Shown here one piece after another: positions 6,995-15,715 of a stretch of 40,596 nucleotides of DNA (position 1 is its first letter; the number at the start of each line of letters is the position of its first letter). The notes under the pieces were generated by a model. That model did not search any database. It saw only the letters and a list, made by a program, of their open reading frames with translations, and was not told the origin of the DNA. The DNA comes from Bacillus sp. AFS073361 (GTDB taxonomy: Bacteria > Bacillota > Bacilli > Bacillales > Cytobacillaceae), in the NCBI RefSeq assembly GCF_002567005.1, contig NZ_NUZU01000030.1, forward strand, positions 83,353 to 123,948, read 5' to 3'. Made by a program: the position numbers and the translations under genes.

Positions 6995-7600
6995 TTATTT
7001 TTTATTGATGCCAAACTTCGCTAAGATTTCAAGAAGCTGTTTTTTTGTGTCCTCGACCGATCCGTTATTATTAATTACTGCGTCCGCCAGCCTGAGTTTG
7101 TCAGATAACGGCATTTGCGAATGAATCCTTGCTTCAGCATCCATGACAGATAGGTTATTTCTCGCCATTAATCTTTTTAATTGCGTTTCATTGTCAACAA
7201 ATACTAGTAATGTTTTATCCACCATATAGGTAAGTTTACTTTCAAATAGTAACGGTATATCAAGAACAACCACTTCTTCGCCGTTCTTTTTTGCTGTTTC
7301 GACTTGGTCTTTCATTCTTCTTCTGACTTCTGGGTGAACGATGTCATTTAATAATTGCCGTTTTTCGACTTGATGAAAAATAATGGAGCCCAGTTTAGGC
7401 CGGTCAATTTCTCCATCGGCTAATAATATATCTTCGCCAAACTCAGCAATGATCTTAAAATAAGCCGCTTCACCTTTCATTACCGCAAGGCGTGCTTCAA
7501 TATCTGCATCAACCACAGTGATATTCATTTCTTTGAAAAAGTTAGAGACGGTGCTTTTTCCACTTGCAATTCCACCTGTTAAACCGATAACTAATGACAT
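6995..7600 (-). CDS. coaE: Dephospho-CoA kinase
   Basis: A 201-residue P-loop kinase that phosphorylates the ribose 3' hydroxyl of dephospho-CoA, the last step of coenzyme A synthesis. It opens with GLTGGIASGKST, a complete Walker A loop. DADIEAR is the substrate-binding region, and VVLDIPLLFE is the typical CoaE strand and loop. Length fits the family. It lies 22 bases after ytaF and ends at a terminator, as the last gene of the operon that starts with phoP. Confidence 0.96.
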   Translation of the reverse strand: MSLVIGLTGGIASGKSTVSNFFKEMNITVVDADIEARLAVMKGEAAYFKIIAEFGEDILLADGEIDRPKLGSIIFHQVEKRQLLNDIVHPEVRRRMKDQVETAKKNGEEVVVLDIPLLFESKLTYMVDKTLLVFVDNETQLKRLMARNNLSVMDAEARIHSQMPLSDKLRLADAVINNNGSVEDTKKQLLEILAKFGINKK

Positions 7601-7622
7601 CCCAAAATCCTCTTTCTGATTC

Positions 7623-8258
7623 TTATAATTTCCAAATCCCTATAATAATTAATAATATCCCTGGTAAAAAGGTGAACTTTTGAATCCATTCAAATTTATG
7701 AAAAAAAGTTCCACTTTTTATTCCTAAAAGCACAAACAACGAACTCATAATCGCAACAGTAAACGCTAAATAATAAGGAGAGAAGCCAAGCATCGCTGCA
7801 CCAATCCCAGCTCCAAAGGCATCCAACGACAAGGCGAACCCTAACATTAACGCCTCAATCCCAGTAATCGTACCAGATTGATCGAAATCAGCCGACATCG
7901 GCTTTTTCAATATATTAATGGCTAATCCAAGGGACTTGATCTCAAAATTCACGATGGTCTTTTCATGATCGAGTACGTCCTTTTCTTTTTCTGGCCGAAA
8001 AAATTGATACAAAACCCAAGCACCAAGACCAATTAGGATAATCCCCCCTAGGCTTGCGGTAATTCTTGGTGATAAAACTTTCTCAAGTCCATGTCCAATT
8101 GACACGGCGATCATTAAGGAAATAGCAGAGCAACTTGCAATAATAATTATTGACCTTAGCGGCATGACCATTTTCCTAAGTCCATAGGTAAATCCTACGC
8201 TAAAGCTGTCAAGGCTAAGGGCAAAAGCGAGGATGAGAAGTGATAACAACTGAACCAT
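7623..8258 (-). CDS. ytaF: YtaF, MntP-like sporulation membrane protein
   Basis: A 211-residue membrane protein with two related halves of about three membrane helices each. Each half contains the paired motif FALSLDSF (residues 12-19) or FALSLDAF (141-148), as in MntP manganese exporters. The loop between the halves holds a 12-residue EF-hand-like sequence starting at D124 (D-x-D-x-S-G-x-I-x-x-x-E, ending at E135). The B. subtilis orthologue is a sporulation gene; transport has not been shown to my knowledge. A longer frame reaches 8318, but ATG at 8258 follows AAGGAG and gives the conserved family start. Confidence 0.9.
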   Translation of the reverse strand: MVQLLSLLILAFALSLDSFSVGFTYGLRKMVMPLRSIIIIASCSAISLMIAVSIGHGLEKVLSPRITASLGGIILIGLGAWVLYQFFRPEKEKDVLDHEKTIVNFEIKSLGLAINILKKPMSADFDQSGTITGIEALMLGFALSLDAFGAGIGAAMLGFSPYYLAFTVAIMSSLFVLLGIKSGTFFHKFEWIQKFTFLPGILLIIIGIWKL

Positions 8259-8345
8259 GATGTATAGGGCTCCTTCCACCAAAATCATTACGATAGTATA
8301 TGGCAGGAGCCTATCCATGGTTAATGTTATTCTCTTTTCACTCTT

Positions 8346-9191
8346 TTACTTTTTCGGTTCTGCTTCGATTTTTTGGCATTGAGGGCAGTAATGGGTTCCT
8401 CTCCCACCAACAGTTGTTTTTTCTAAAGGTGTCCCGCATCGTTTACACTCTTCACCGTTTCGACCGTAAGCATATAATTCAAGCTGGAACATTCCTATTT
8501 CACCTTGAGAGTTTACATACGAACGGATTGTACTTCCTCCCTTTTTGACTGCTTCACTCAAGGTTGCCACAATCTCACGATGAAGAAGGGTAACTTCGCT
8601 GTTATCCAGAGTGTTAGCCAAACGCTCTGGATGGATTCCGGCCCTAAAAAGTGCTTCATCCACATAGATATTTCCAAGTCCAACAAAGACTTTTTGGTCT
8701 AATAAAGCTGTTTTAACTTTCCGATTCGTTTTTGCCAGCTTTTCAGCTAAATATTCGATGGTGAATTCCTCCGAAAATGGTTCAGGGCCAAGTCCGATCA
8801 AGGGCTCCGTTAAAAACTCATCCCCTTTTTTATAAAGATGCATGGTTCCAAACTTGCGAACGTCCCGATATCTTAACTCTGTCCCATCTGTAAAATGAAA
8901 GAGAACATGTGTATGTTTATCATAGGGCTCATCCTTAGGATATAGACCATACTTTCCTTCCATTCTCAAATGAGAAACTAAGGCGAAATTTCCTGTATAA
9001 ATAATTAAAAATTTCCCTCTTCTTCCGACATCAAGAATGGTCTCCCCAATCAAGGCATCGACAAATTGTTCCACTTCCAGTGGATTTTTTATGATTTTCG
9101 GCCAATAGACCGTTATATCTTTGATGGTTTTATTCACTACTAATTTTTTTAATGTTTTTCGAACAGTTTCTACTTCCGGAAGTTCTGGCAT
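8346..9191 (-). CDS. mutM: Formamidopyrimidine-DNA glycosylase (Fpg/MutM)
   Basis: A 281-residue bifunctional glycosylase and AP lyase that removes 8-oxoguanine and formamidopyrimidines. After removal of the initiator Met, the N-terminal Pro of PELPEVE is the nucleophile and the next Glu is catalytic. The helix-two-turn-helix region includes GLGNIYVDEALF. The C-terminal zinc finger is complete (C249, C252, C269, C272). It follows polA by 15 bases, so damage removal and gap filling are co-transcribed. Confidence 0.97.
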   Translation of the reverse strand: MPELPEVETVRKTLKKLVVNKTIKDITVYWPKIIKNPLEVEQFVDALIGETILDVGRRGKFLIIYTGNFALVSHLRMEGKYGLYPKDEPYDKHTHVLFHFTDGTELRYRDVRKFGTMHLYKKGDEFLTEPLIGLGPEPFSEEFTIEYLAEKLAKTNRKVKTALLDQKVFVGLGNIYVDEALFRAGIHPERLANTLDNSEVTLLHREIVATLSEAVKKGGSTIRSYVNSQGEIGMFQLELYAYGRNGEECKRCGTPLEKTTVGGRGTHYCPQCQKIEAEPKK

Positions 9192-9206
9192 TGTAGCCCC
9201 CTCCTA

Positions 9207-11843
9207 TTATTTAGCGTCAAACCAAGTTGGCCCGTAAGCATAATCCACTTTCAATGGTACCTTTAATTCAAGGGCATTTTCCATTACGTCTGGGACTAAT
9301 TTCTTTAAAGTTTCCAATTCTTCCTCAGGTGCTTCAAAAATTAATTCATCATGTACCTGAAGTAAAAGCCGTGTCTTTAACCCCATGTCCTTTAAAGCCT
9401 CATCCATATCTATCATTGCTTTTTTTATGATATCAGCAGCACTGCCTTGGATTGGTGTGTTCATTGCCGTTCTTTCTGCAAAGCTTCGGATATTAAAATT
9501 ACGCGCAGTAATTTCAGGAATATATCTTCTTCTTTGCATTAGGGTTGAAACGTACCCCTTCTGCTTGGCTGAGTGTATAATTTCATCCATATATTCTTTG
9601 ACACCTGGGTAAGTATCTAAATAGCGTTCAATGAATTGACCGGCTTCTTTCCTAGTTATTCCTAAGGATTGGGATAGTCCATAATCACTGATTCCATAGA
9701 CAATTCCAAAGTTTACAGCTTTTGCCTGCCGCCTCATATTTGAGGTTATCTCATCCTTATTGACATGGAAAACCTCCATGGCTGTCTTCGTATGAATATC
9801 CATATCTTCCTTAAATGCTTGAATCAGCTTATCATCACCAGCAATATCGGCAAGTACGCGAAGTTCAATCTGGGAATAATCCGCAGCAAAAATGATCCAC
9901 CCTTCCTCAGATGGAACAAAGGCTTGACGAATTTTCCGACCTTCTTCCAAACGAATCGGGATATTTTGCAAATTAGGGTCAATCGAACTTAACCGCCCTG
10001 TCGCTGTTAAGGTTTGTTGATATCTAGTATGGACTTTTCCCGTTTTAGGATTAATCACCTTTAATAATCCTTCTATATAGGTAGATTGCAGCTTACCTAA
10101 TTGTCTGTATAGAAGGATGTATTCAATAATTTCATGATCCTCCGCCAATTTTTCCAATACATCTGCCGAAGTGGAATACCCTGTTTTCGTTTTCTTTAAT
10201 GTAGGCAGGTTTAATTTCTCGAATAAGATAACGCCAAGCTGTTTAGGTGAGTTGATATTAAATTTCTCTCCAGCTAATTGACATATCTTCTCTTCAATTT
10301 CAATTAGTCTTTCATTTAGTTCTTTGCCCATTGTCTGAAGGCGTTCCTGTTCCACTTTGATTCCGCATGATTCCATATCAGCTAAAATGAGCGATAATGG
10401 CATTTCAAGTTCAGTAAATAACTGATATTGTTCATTTCTCTTTAATTCATCTTCAAGTTTTCCTCTTAAATCAGACATGGCAAGACTTTTACGGACAAGA
10501 TGCTCCGCAAGCTGTGTTACTTCAGGGACTTTTCGTTTCGCCCCTTTCCCATAAAAGGATTCATCTGTTTGGATTGTATGTACATCGAATCGTTTCGTAA
10601 TCGCGGCAAGATCTTCAATGTTCTCCGATGGATTTATGATATATGACGCCATCAAAATATCAAAATCGACACCTTTTAAATGAATATCATATCTTCTTAA
10701 AGAGACTTCAGAACGTTTGGCATCATAGACGGTCTTCTTTTTACTCTCATCTTCTGCCCATCTTTTGAAAGCCTCTGATTGCAATACCTGATTTGTAGGA
10801 AAATAAAAATGCCCATTTTCATTGACAAGGGAAAAGCCAATAATTTCTGCAAAATGATAATTATCATCCAACATTTCAACATAAAAATAATTGTCGTCTG
10901 CAAATAACTCTTCCGTGATTTCTGCTGGAGTTTGAAACTCAATCTCTTCCAGTTCTGGCACATCAGCCATCTCTGGACCTTCACCCAGCTTTTCCAATAA
11001 CGAATGAAATCCTAATTCTTTAAAGAGAGCTACTAATTTATCGCGCGTAAACCCCTCATAAGCAATCGTATCTAAATTTACTTCGATAGGTGCCTGCCTT
11101 TCAATCGTTGCCAGCTCTTTACTCATTATGGCTTGATCCTTAAATTCTTCCAACTTCTCTTTAAGCTTATTACCATTAACCTGGTCAATAGAGGCTAATA
11201 AATTTTCAAGCGTTGTAAACTCCTTTAAAAGTTTGATCGCTGTTTTTTCACCAACGCCGGGTACACCAGGAATATTATCGGAAGGGTCCCCCATCAGCCC
11301 TTTCATATCAATGATTTGCTCTGGTGTTAGTCCATATTTTTCAGCGACATGTTCAGGGGTATATTCCTCAATATCTGTAATACCTTTGCGCGTAATTCCA
11401 ACGGTAGTCGTTGGTGAAGAGAGTTGCGTTAAATCTTTATCTCCGGAAATCACCTTCACTTCATACCCATCATGTTCAGCACTTAATGACAAGGTACCAA
11501 TGATATCATCAGCCTCATAATTTTCAAGTTCGTACCTAGAGATTCCATAGGCATCTAGAAGGTCACGAATGAACGGAAATTGTTCCGATAGCTCAGGCGG
11601 CGTTTTTTGTCTGCCGCCTTTATATTCACTAAAGGTCTTATGTCGAAAGGTCGTTTTTCCTGCGTCAAATGCGACAAGGATATGGCTTGGCTTTTCATCT
11701 TCAAGTATTTTCATCAGCATCATCGTAAAACCATATACGGCATTCGTGTGAATTCCTTTATCGTTATTAAGCAAGGGTAGTGCAAAGAATGCCCGGTAAG
11801 CAATACTATTACCATCGATAAGGACAAGTTTCTTTTTTTCCAT
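9207..11843 (-). CDS. polA: DNA polymerase I
   Basis: An 878-residue repair and Okazaki-fragment polymerase. The N-terminal 5'-3' nuclease begins LVLIDGNSIAYRAFFALP and keeps the acidic clusters and VPGVGEKTA. The central 3'-5' exonuclease-like domain appears degenerate: its first strand reads FYVEMLDDNYHF rather than carrying the D-x-E proofreading motif, as in other Bacillus Pol I enzymes. The polymerase domain is complete, with motif A at D655 (DYSQIELR), motif B at about 705-718 (RRQAKAVNFGIVYG) and motif C at 829-833 (QVHDE). It lies 23 bases after phoR. Confidence 0.97.
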   Translation of the reverse strand: MEKKKLVLIDGNSIAYRAFFALPLLNNDKGIHTNAVYGFTMMLMKILEDEKPSHILVAFDAGKTTFRHKTFSEYKGGRQKTPPELSEQFPFIRDLLDAYGISRYELENYEADDIIGTLSLSAEHDGYEVKVISGDKDLTQLSSPTTTVGITRKGITDIEEYTPEHVAEKYGLTPEQIIDMKGLMGDPSDNIPGVPGVGEKTAIKLLKEFTTLENLLASIDQVNGNKLKEKLEEFKDQAIMSKELATIERQAPIEVNLDTIAYEGFTRDKLVALFKELGFHSLLEKLGEGPEMADVPELEEIEFQTPAEITEELFADDNYFYVEMLDDNYHFAEIIGFSLVNENGHFYFPTNQVLQSEAFKRWAEDESKKKTVYDAKRSEVSLRRYDIHLKGVDFDILMASYIINPSENIEDLAAITKRFDVHTIQTDESFYGKGAKRKVPEVTQLAEHLVRKSLAMSDLRGKLEDELKRNEQYQLFTELEMPLSLILADMESCGIKVEQERLQTMGKELNERLIEIEEKICQLAGEKFNINSPKQLGVILFEKLNLPTLKKTKTGYSTSADVLEKLAEDHEIIEYILLYRQLGKLQSTYIEGLLKVINPKTGKVHTRYQQTLTATGRLSSIDPNLQNIPIRLEEGRKIRQAFVPSEEGWIIFAADYSQIELRVLADIAGDDKLIQAFKEDMDIHTKTAMEVFHVNKDEITSNMRRQAKAVNFGIVYGISDYGLSQSLGITRKEAGQFIERYLDTYPGVKEYMDEIIHSAKQKGYVSTLMQRRRYIPEITARNFNIRSFAERTAMNTPIQGSAADIIKKAMIDMDEALKDMGLKTRLLLQVHDELIFEAPEEELETLKKLVPDVMENALELKVPLKVDYAYGPTWFDAK

Positions 11844-11866
11844 TTAAATATATCCACCTTCCAAAA

Positions 11867-13285
11867 TCACCTTAAATATTTATACAATTCAATTATAAAC
11901 TCGCTTCCTTCACCCAATTCACTTCTAACACTTATATTTCCATGATGGGCTTCAATTAAATGCTTAACGATCGCTAGACCTAGTCCAGTCCCGCCGGAGT
12001 TTCGGCTTCTTGCTCGGTCAACACGGTAAAAACGTTCAAAAATACGTGGAATTTCTTCCTTATTAATTCCGATCCCAGTGTCTTTTACATGGACTCGTAC
12101 CTTTTCACCGTGTTCGAGTAGGATTATTTCCACATTCCCTTCAGGCGGAGTGTAGTTCATGGCATTGGCAATCAAGTTAATAAACACTTGTTTTAAACGG
12201 TCTAAATCACCCTGGATCATCACTTGATCTTGCTTACAAAGAAGGCTAACCCGGATATTCTTTGCTTGGGCTTTTCCACTAAGAATCGTAATAACCTCTT
12301 TTAACATCTCGTTCAAATCTAGTTCCTGAATATTTAATCTGAATCCCTGTTGTTCTATTTTTGAAAGATCTAATAATTCTTGGATGAGGGTTTGGAGTCG
12401 GTCACTTTCTTTTAGAATAATGGAAAGAAACGCTTCCAATGTTTCTTTATTATTCATGGCACCATCCATCAGTGTTTCAGTAAATCCTTTAATAGAAGTG
12501 ACCGGGGTTTTTAATTCGTGCGATACGTTGGCCACAAAGTCCTTGCGCATTTGCTCGAGTTTTTTTATTTCAGTAATGTCATGAAATACGAGCAATACAC
12601 CTTTCCATACATTGTTGGTTCCAAGAATCGGAACACCATAGACAACAAAGTACCTACGTTCAATGAATAGTGGAACAAGTATTTGTTTGCTGACCTTTTT
12701 TTCCGTCCGAAAAACTTCAGCCACTAACTGACAAATTTCTTCATATTCAATAACTTCGTAATAAACTTTATTTAAATAATCACTAGAATTGACATGAAAA
12801 ATATCAATAAATCCTTTATTAATTAGGTTGATGTACCCTCGACTATCAATTAGAACTAGACCAGCCCCCATATTTTCAATTAGTGCACTTAGTCGGTCCT
12901 GCTGCATTTCTTGTGCTTTAGTGAGTTCTTGCAGGTTTTCTGCCAGCATATTGATTGATGATCCAAGCATCCCCGTTTCATCTAATCTACTTACTGTAGT
13001 TCGAGCACGGTAATTTCCTTTAGCCAGTTCAATGGCAACGTTGGTTGCAGCCTCAATTGGTTTGGTATACTTTGAGGTAATTCTTACACATAGAAAAAGA
13101 ATAATAATGATGGCAATCCCAAGACAAATGGAAAGAACCCATAAAACTTCAAATTTCAGATGTTGAGTTAGTGACTCTAGGTAATAGCTTTTAAAAAATT
13201 GACCTATCAAAATTCCTACCCCAACTAATACAATAATAACTAGTATGATTAGTGATATTAGCAGTCCTTTTCGGAATTTGGTCAT
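11867..13285 (-). CDS. phoR: PhoR-type sensor histidine kinase lacking the extracytoplasmic domain
   Basis: A 472-residue kinase paired with PhoP, controlling the phosphate-starvation response. Order: TM1 (about 7-31), a very short outer loop, TM2 (about 47-67), HAMP (68-122), PAS (130-240), then DHp with H256 in FVANVSHELKTP. The ATPase domain has N box NLIANAMNY, G1 DTGIG and G2 GTGLGL. B. subtilis PhoR is about 579 residues and has an extracytoplasmic domain of over 100 residues between the two TM helices. Here only about 15 residues remain. The start is certain, because ATGA overlaps the phoP stop by 4 bases, so this is not an annotation truncation. Confidence 0.93.
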   Translation of the reverse strand: MTKFRKGLLISLIILVIIVLVGVGILIGQFFKSYYLESLTQHLKFEVLWVLSICLGIAIIIILFLCVRITSKYTKPIEAATNVAIELAKGNYRARTTVSRLDETGMLGSSINMLAENLQELTKAQEMQQDRLSALIENMGAGLVLIDSRGYINLINKGFIDIFHVNSSDYLNKVYYEVIEYEEICQLVAEVFRTEKKVSKQILVPLFIERRYFVVYGVPILGTNNVWKGVLLVFHDITEIKKLEQMRKDFVANVSHELKTPVTSIKGFTETLMDGAMNNKETLEAFLSIILKESDRLQTLIQELLDLSKIEQQGFRLNIQELDLNEMLKEVITILSGKAQAKNIRVSLLCKQDQVMIQGDLDRLKQVFINLIANAMNYTPPEGNVEIILLEHGEKVRVHVKDTGIGINKEEIPRIFERFYRVDRARSRNSGGTGLGLAIVKHLIEAHHGNISVRSELGEGSEFIIELYKYLR

Positions 13286-13998
13286 TCTCCCTTAGGCTCC
13301 TCCAGTTTATAGCCCAAGCCCCGAATTGTTTTAATATAGGCCGGCTTTTTTGTGTCCGCTTCAACTTTTTCTCTTAAATGTGATATATGTACATCGACTA
13401 TTCTAGTATCGCCAGCAAAGTCATAATTCCAAACAGCACTTAGTAATTGATCACGGGTCATAACACGCCCTTTATTTTTGGAGAGGTAAAGAAGCAATTC
13501 AAATTCTTTTAATGTTAACTCCAACAACTTGCCGTTAAAATAAGCCTCATATTTATCAGAATTGATTTTCAGATTACCTATTTGTAGCAATCCCGTCTCT
13601 TCTCCACCTACTTGTCCAGCATCTGTTTGAATTTGAGTCCTTCTAAGTATGGCTTTGACACGAGCGATTACTTCTCTTGGACTGAAAGGTTTGACCATGT
13701 AATCATCTGCACCAAGTTCCAGCCCCAAGATTTTATCGAATTCATCCTCTTTAGCGGTTAACATTAGAATCGGAGTCATAATCTTGTTTTGTCTCAACTG
13801 CTTACAAACTTCCATTCCATCCATTTTAGGCAGCATTAAATCTAATACAATGATATCAGGTGATTGTGTCTCTGCTAATTGTTTTCCCTCTTCTCCATCC
13901 ATTGCTGTTATTACATCAAACCCCGCTTGCTCCAAGTTATATTGTAGTAAAGTAACAATCGACTGTTCGTCATCGACAACAAGCACTCTATTTTTCAT
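13282..13998 (-). CDS. phoP: PhoP, OmpR-family response regulator
   Basis: A 238-residue regulator with a receiver domain (acidic pocket DDE at 9-11, phosphorylation site D53, conserved K103) and a C-terminal winged helix with DTRIVDVHISHLREK. It is nearly the same length as B. subtilis PhoP and very similar to it. The open frame runs 59 codons further upstream, but that part is not PhoP-like, and ATG at 13998 follows GGGGGT at good spacing. A TATAAT box at 14028-14033 may be its -10; no clear -35 accompanies it, as is common for activated promoters. It is the first gene of phoP-phoR-polA-mutM-ytaF-coaE. Confidence 0.96.
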   Translation of the reverse strand: MKNRVLVVDDEQSIVTLLQYNLEQAGFDVITAMDGEEGKQLAETQSPDIIVLDLMLPKMDGMEVCKQLRQNKIMTPILMLTAKEDEFDKILGLELGADDYMVKPFSPREVIARVKAILRRTQIQTDAGQVGGEETGLLQIGNLKINSDKYEAYFNGKLLELTLKEFELLLYLSKNKGRVMTRDQLLSAVWNYDFAGDTRIVDVHISHLREKVEADTKKPAYIKTIRGLGYKLEEPKGE

Positions 13999-14080
13999 AG
14001 TAACCCCCACTTTATTAGTTACCTCCATTATAATAATAAAGTTTGTGTATTTTCTAGCTTTACAAAACTTTAACAAATAA

Positions 14081-14107
14081 AAGGAATGTGAACAGGTCAC
14101 ATTCCTT
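14081..14107 (-). terminator. Terminator after the MaoC-like gene
   Basis: AAGGAATGTGA and TCACATTCCTT form a perfect 11-bp stem with a 5-base loop. It is followed by a T-rich stretch on the minus strand and separates the MaoC-like gene from the phoP promoter. Confidence 0.85.
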
Positions 14108-14120
14108 CTTAATAACATTA

Positions 14121-14597
14121 TTAAAAATTCTCTAAAGCCCTGCCATGAATTTCTTCTAATCGGTGTGGCGGACATACTTTAACGTTACCTTGAATGACGG
14201 TCTCGTTCTTTTCATTAGTTCCTGCCACACTAATCACAATGGTATGCTCATTCCTTGTTACTTCAACGACTTCGAATAACAACTCAACAGCTCCATAATG
14301 AAAAACAGGTTTAGGAAAATTGATTTCTTGGCTTAAAATATGGCTTCCAGGGCCGGGTAAATATTTTGAAATGGCTGAGGTGATCATACCTGTCAGCATA
14401 ATGCTCGGAACGATCGGCCTTTCAAATGGAGTCTGTGAAGCATAATCATGCTGAATATAGAGGGGATTTGCATCATCCGTTAATCCTAAATAAAGAAGCA
14501 GATCCTTGTCTTCTATTTTTTCAGTCATAGCTAATTTTTCACCGACAGAAATTTCTTCAATTTTACGTCCTAACCTTCTTTTTTTACCTAAAAGCAA
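14121..14597 (-). CDS. MaoC-like hot-dog protein without the catalytic His
   Basis: A 158-residue single hot-dog-fold protein resembling MaoC/R-specific enoyl-CoA hydratases. The family motif D-x-N-P-x-H appears here as DDANPLY (in TDDANPLYIQ), so the Asp and Asn remain but the catalytic His is Tyr. The later PIVPSIML aligns with the usual P-I-V-H-G-M segment, where the His-Gly is also replaced. It may therefore bind an acyl thioester without hydrating it. The best start is TTG at 14597, 5 bases after GGAGGTGGAG; the upstream frame to 14627 runs through that site. It lies between the mdh hairpin and phoP and could be transcribed by read-through from citZ-icd-mdh. Confidence 0.8.
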   Translation of the reverse strand: MLLGKKRRLGRKIEEISVGEKLAMTEKIEDKDLLLYLGLTDDANPLYIQHDYASQTPFERPIVPSIMLTGMITSAISKYLPGPGSHILSQEINFPKPVFHYGAVELLFEVVEVTRNEHTIVISVAGTNEKNETVIQGNVKVCPPHRLEEIHGRALENF

Positions 14598-14637
14598 AAA
14601 ACTCCACCTCCATGTAAGCGATTTCAAATGTATACAA

Positions 14638-14672
14638 AGAAATTCGGGGAACCTTTGTAACCCCGAATTTCT
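14638..14672 (-). terminator. Hairpin after mdh
   Basis: AGAAATTCGGGG and CCCCGAATTTCT form a perfect 12-bp stem. The minus-strand bases that follow are only moderately T-rich, so it may be a leaky terminator or an mRNA 3'-end protector. Confidence 0.7.
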
Positions 14673-14685
14673 CCTTTATCCTTTT

Positions 14686-15624
14686 TTACGCTAATACTTG
14701 CATCACATTGCGAACGGATTCAACTGATTTATCTAAAGCAGCCTTTTCGTCAGCAGTTAATTCAAGTTCGATGACTTTTTCAATACCATTTGCACCAAGG
14801 ATTGTCGGTACACCAAGGTAGATGCCATCGTAACCAAATTCGCCTTCTAGATAGGCAATGGATGGAAGAACACGGCGTTGGTCTTTTAGAATGGCTTCAC
14901 ACATTTCAACTAAAGAAGCAGCAGGAGCATAGTAGGCGCTTCCATTACCTAGAAGGTTAACAATTTCACCGCCGCCCTTTCTTGTACGTTCTACAATAGC
15001 TTCAAGACGATCTTTAGGAATTAATGTTTCTAAAGGAATACCGCCCGCATATGAGTAACGTACAAGCGGAACCATGTCATCACCATGACCGCCTAAAACG
15101 AAACCAGTAATGTCTTTAACAGAAAGGTTTAATTCTTGAGCAACAAATGTACGGAAACGAGCAGTATCAAGAACACCAGATTGACCAATTACACGGTTTT
15201 TAGGGAATCCTGATTCTTTAAATACTGTGTATGTCATTGCATCAACTGGGTTAGTTAAAACAAGAATAGTACAGTTAGGGGAATACTTCACGATTTCTTG
15301 AGTTACACTTCTCATAACCTTTTGGTTTGTCTGAACTAAATCATCTCGGCTCATACCAGGTTTACGAGCAATACCCGCAGTAATCACGACGATATCTGAA
15401 TCACGCGTATCTTCATAATTTGAAGTACCAGTAATATTGGCATCAAAGCCTTGTACTGGACTTGCTTCAAGCATATCTAGTGCCTTACCTTTTGTAGGGT
15501 TTTCCATTGGAGCGATATCTACTAAAACTACATCTCCAAGTTCCTTTTGAGCTAGTAAAAATGCCGTAGTTGCTCCAGTAAATCCTCCGCCGATTACAGA
15601 AACCTTTTTACGTTTTAATGACAT
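14686..15624 (-). CDS. mdh: Malate dehydrogenase (LDH-type)
   Basis: A 312-residue NAD-dependent enzyme interconverting malate and oxaloacetate in the TCA cycle. The Rossmann fold starts [15 protein letters not shown], with an Asp at the end of the second strand (VLVDIAP) that favours [13 protein letters not shown] carries the substrate-binding arginines and mobile loop, [10 protein letters not shown] is typical of the class, and [10 protein letters not shown] contains the catalytic His. It is the last gene of citZ-icd-mdh, with short intergenic hairpins between members. ATG at 15624 follows GGGGAGAG. Confidence 0.97.
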   Translation of the reverse strand: MSLKRKKVSVIGGGFTGATTAFLLAQKELGDVVLVDIAPMENPTKGKALDMLEASPVQGFDANITGTSNYEDTRDSDIVVITAGIARKPGMSRDDLVQTNQKVMRSVTQEIVKYSPNCTILVLTNPVDAMTYTVFKESGFPKNRVIGQSGVLDTARFRTFVAQELNLSVKDITGFVLGGHGDDMVPLVRYSYAGGIPLETLIPKDRLEAIVERTRKGGGEIVNLLGNGSAYYAPAASLVEMCEAILKDQRRVLPSIAYLEGEFGYDGIYLGVPTILGANGIEKVIELELTADEKAALDKSVESVRNVMQVLA

Positions 15625-15669
15625 TATAACTCTCCCCTTTTAACGTTTTGTTGTTCTTGAACCATAAAA

Positions 15670-15707
15670 TGCAGGAGGGGCTATTTAAAGAACAGCCCAC
15701 ATCTGCA
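15670..15707 (-). other. Intergenic hairpin between icd and mdh
   Basis: An outer TGCAG/CTGCA pair and an inner GGGCT/AGCCC pair form a two-part stem in the 91-bp gap. There is no T run on the minus strand, so it is more likely a processing or stability structure than a terminator. Confidence 0.45.
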
Positions 15708-15715
15708 TCAACCCT

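Noticed and set aside
9207..11843. Loss of proofreading motifs in DNA polymerase I as a special feature
   Set aside because: Degenerate 3'-5' exonuclease domains are normal for Bacillus Pol I.
14050..14080. Possible Pho box (GTTAAAG and TGTAAAG) upstream of phoP
   Set aside because: Only two loose matches with a 10-bp period; PhoP boxes need better hexamers with an 11-bp period.
14000..14175. A 59-residue N-terminal extension of PhoP
   Set aside because: The extension is unrelated to response regulators, runs through the upstream terminator and promoter region, and the internal ATG has a good ribosome site.
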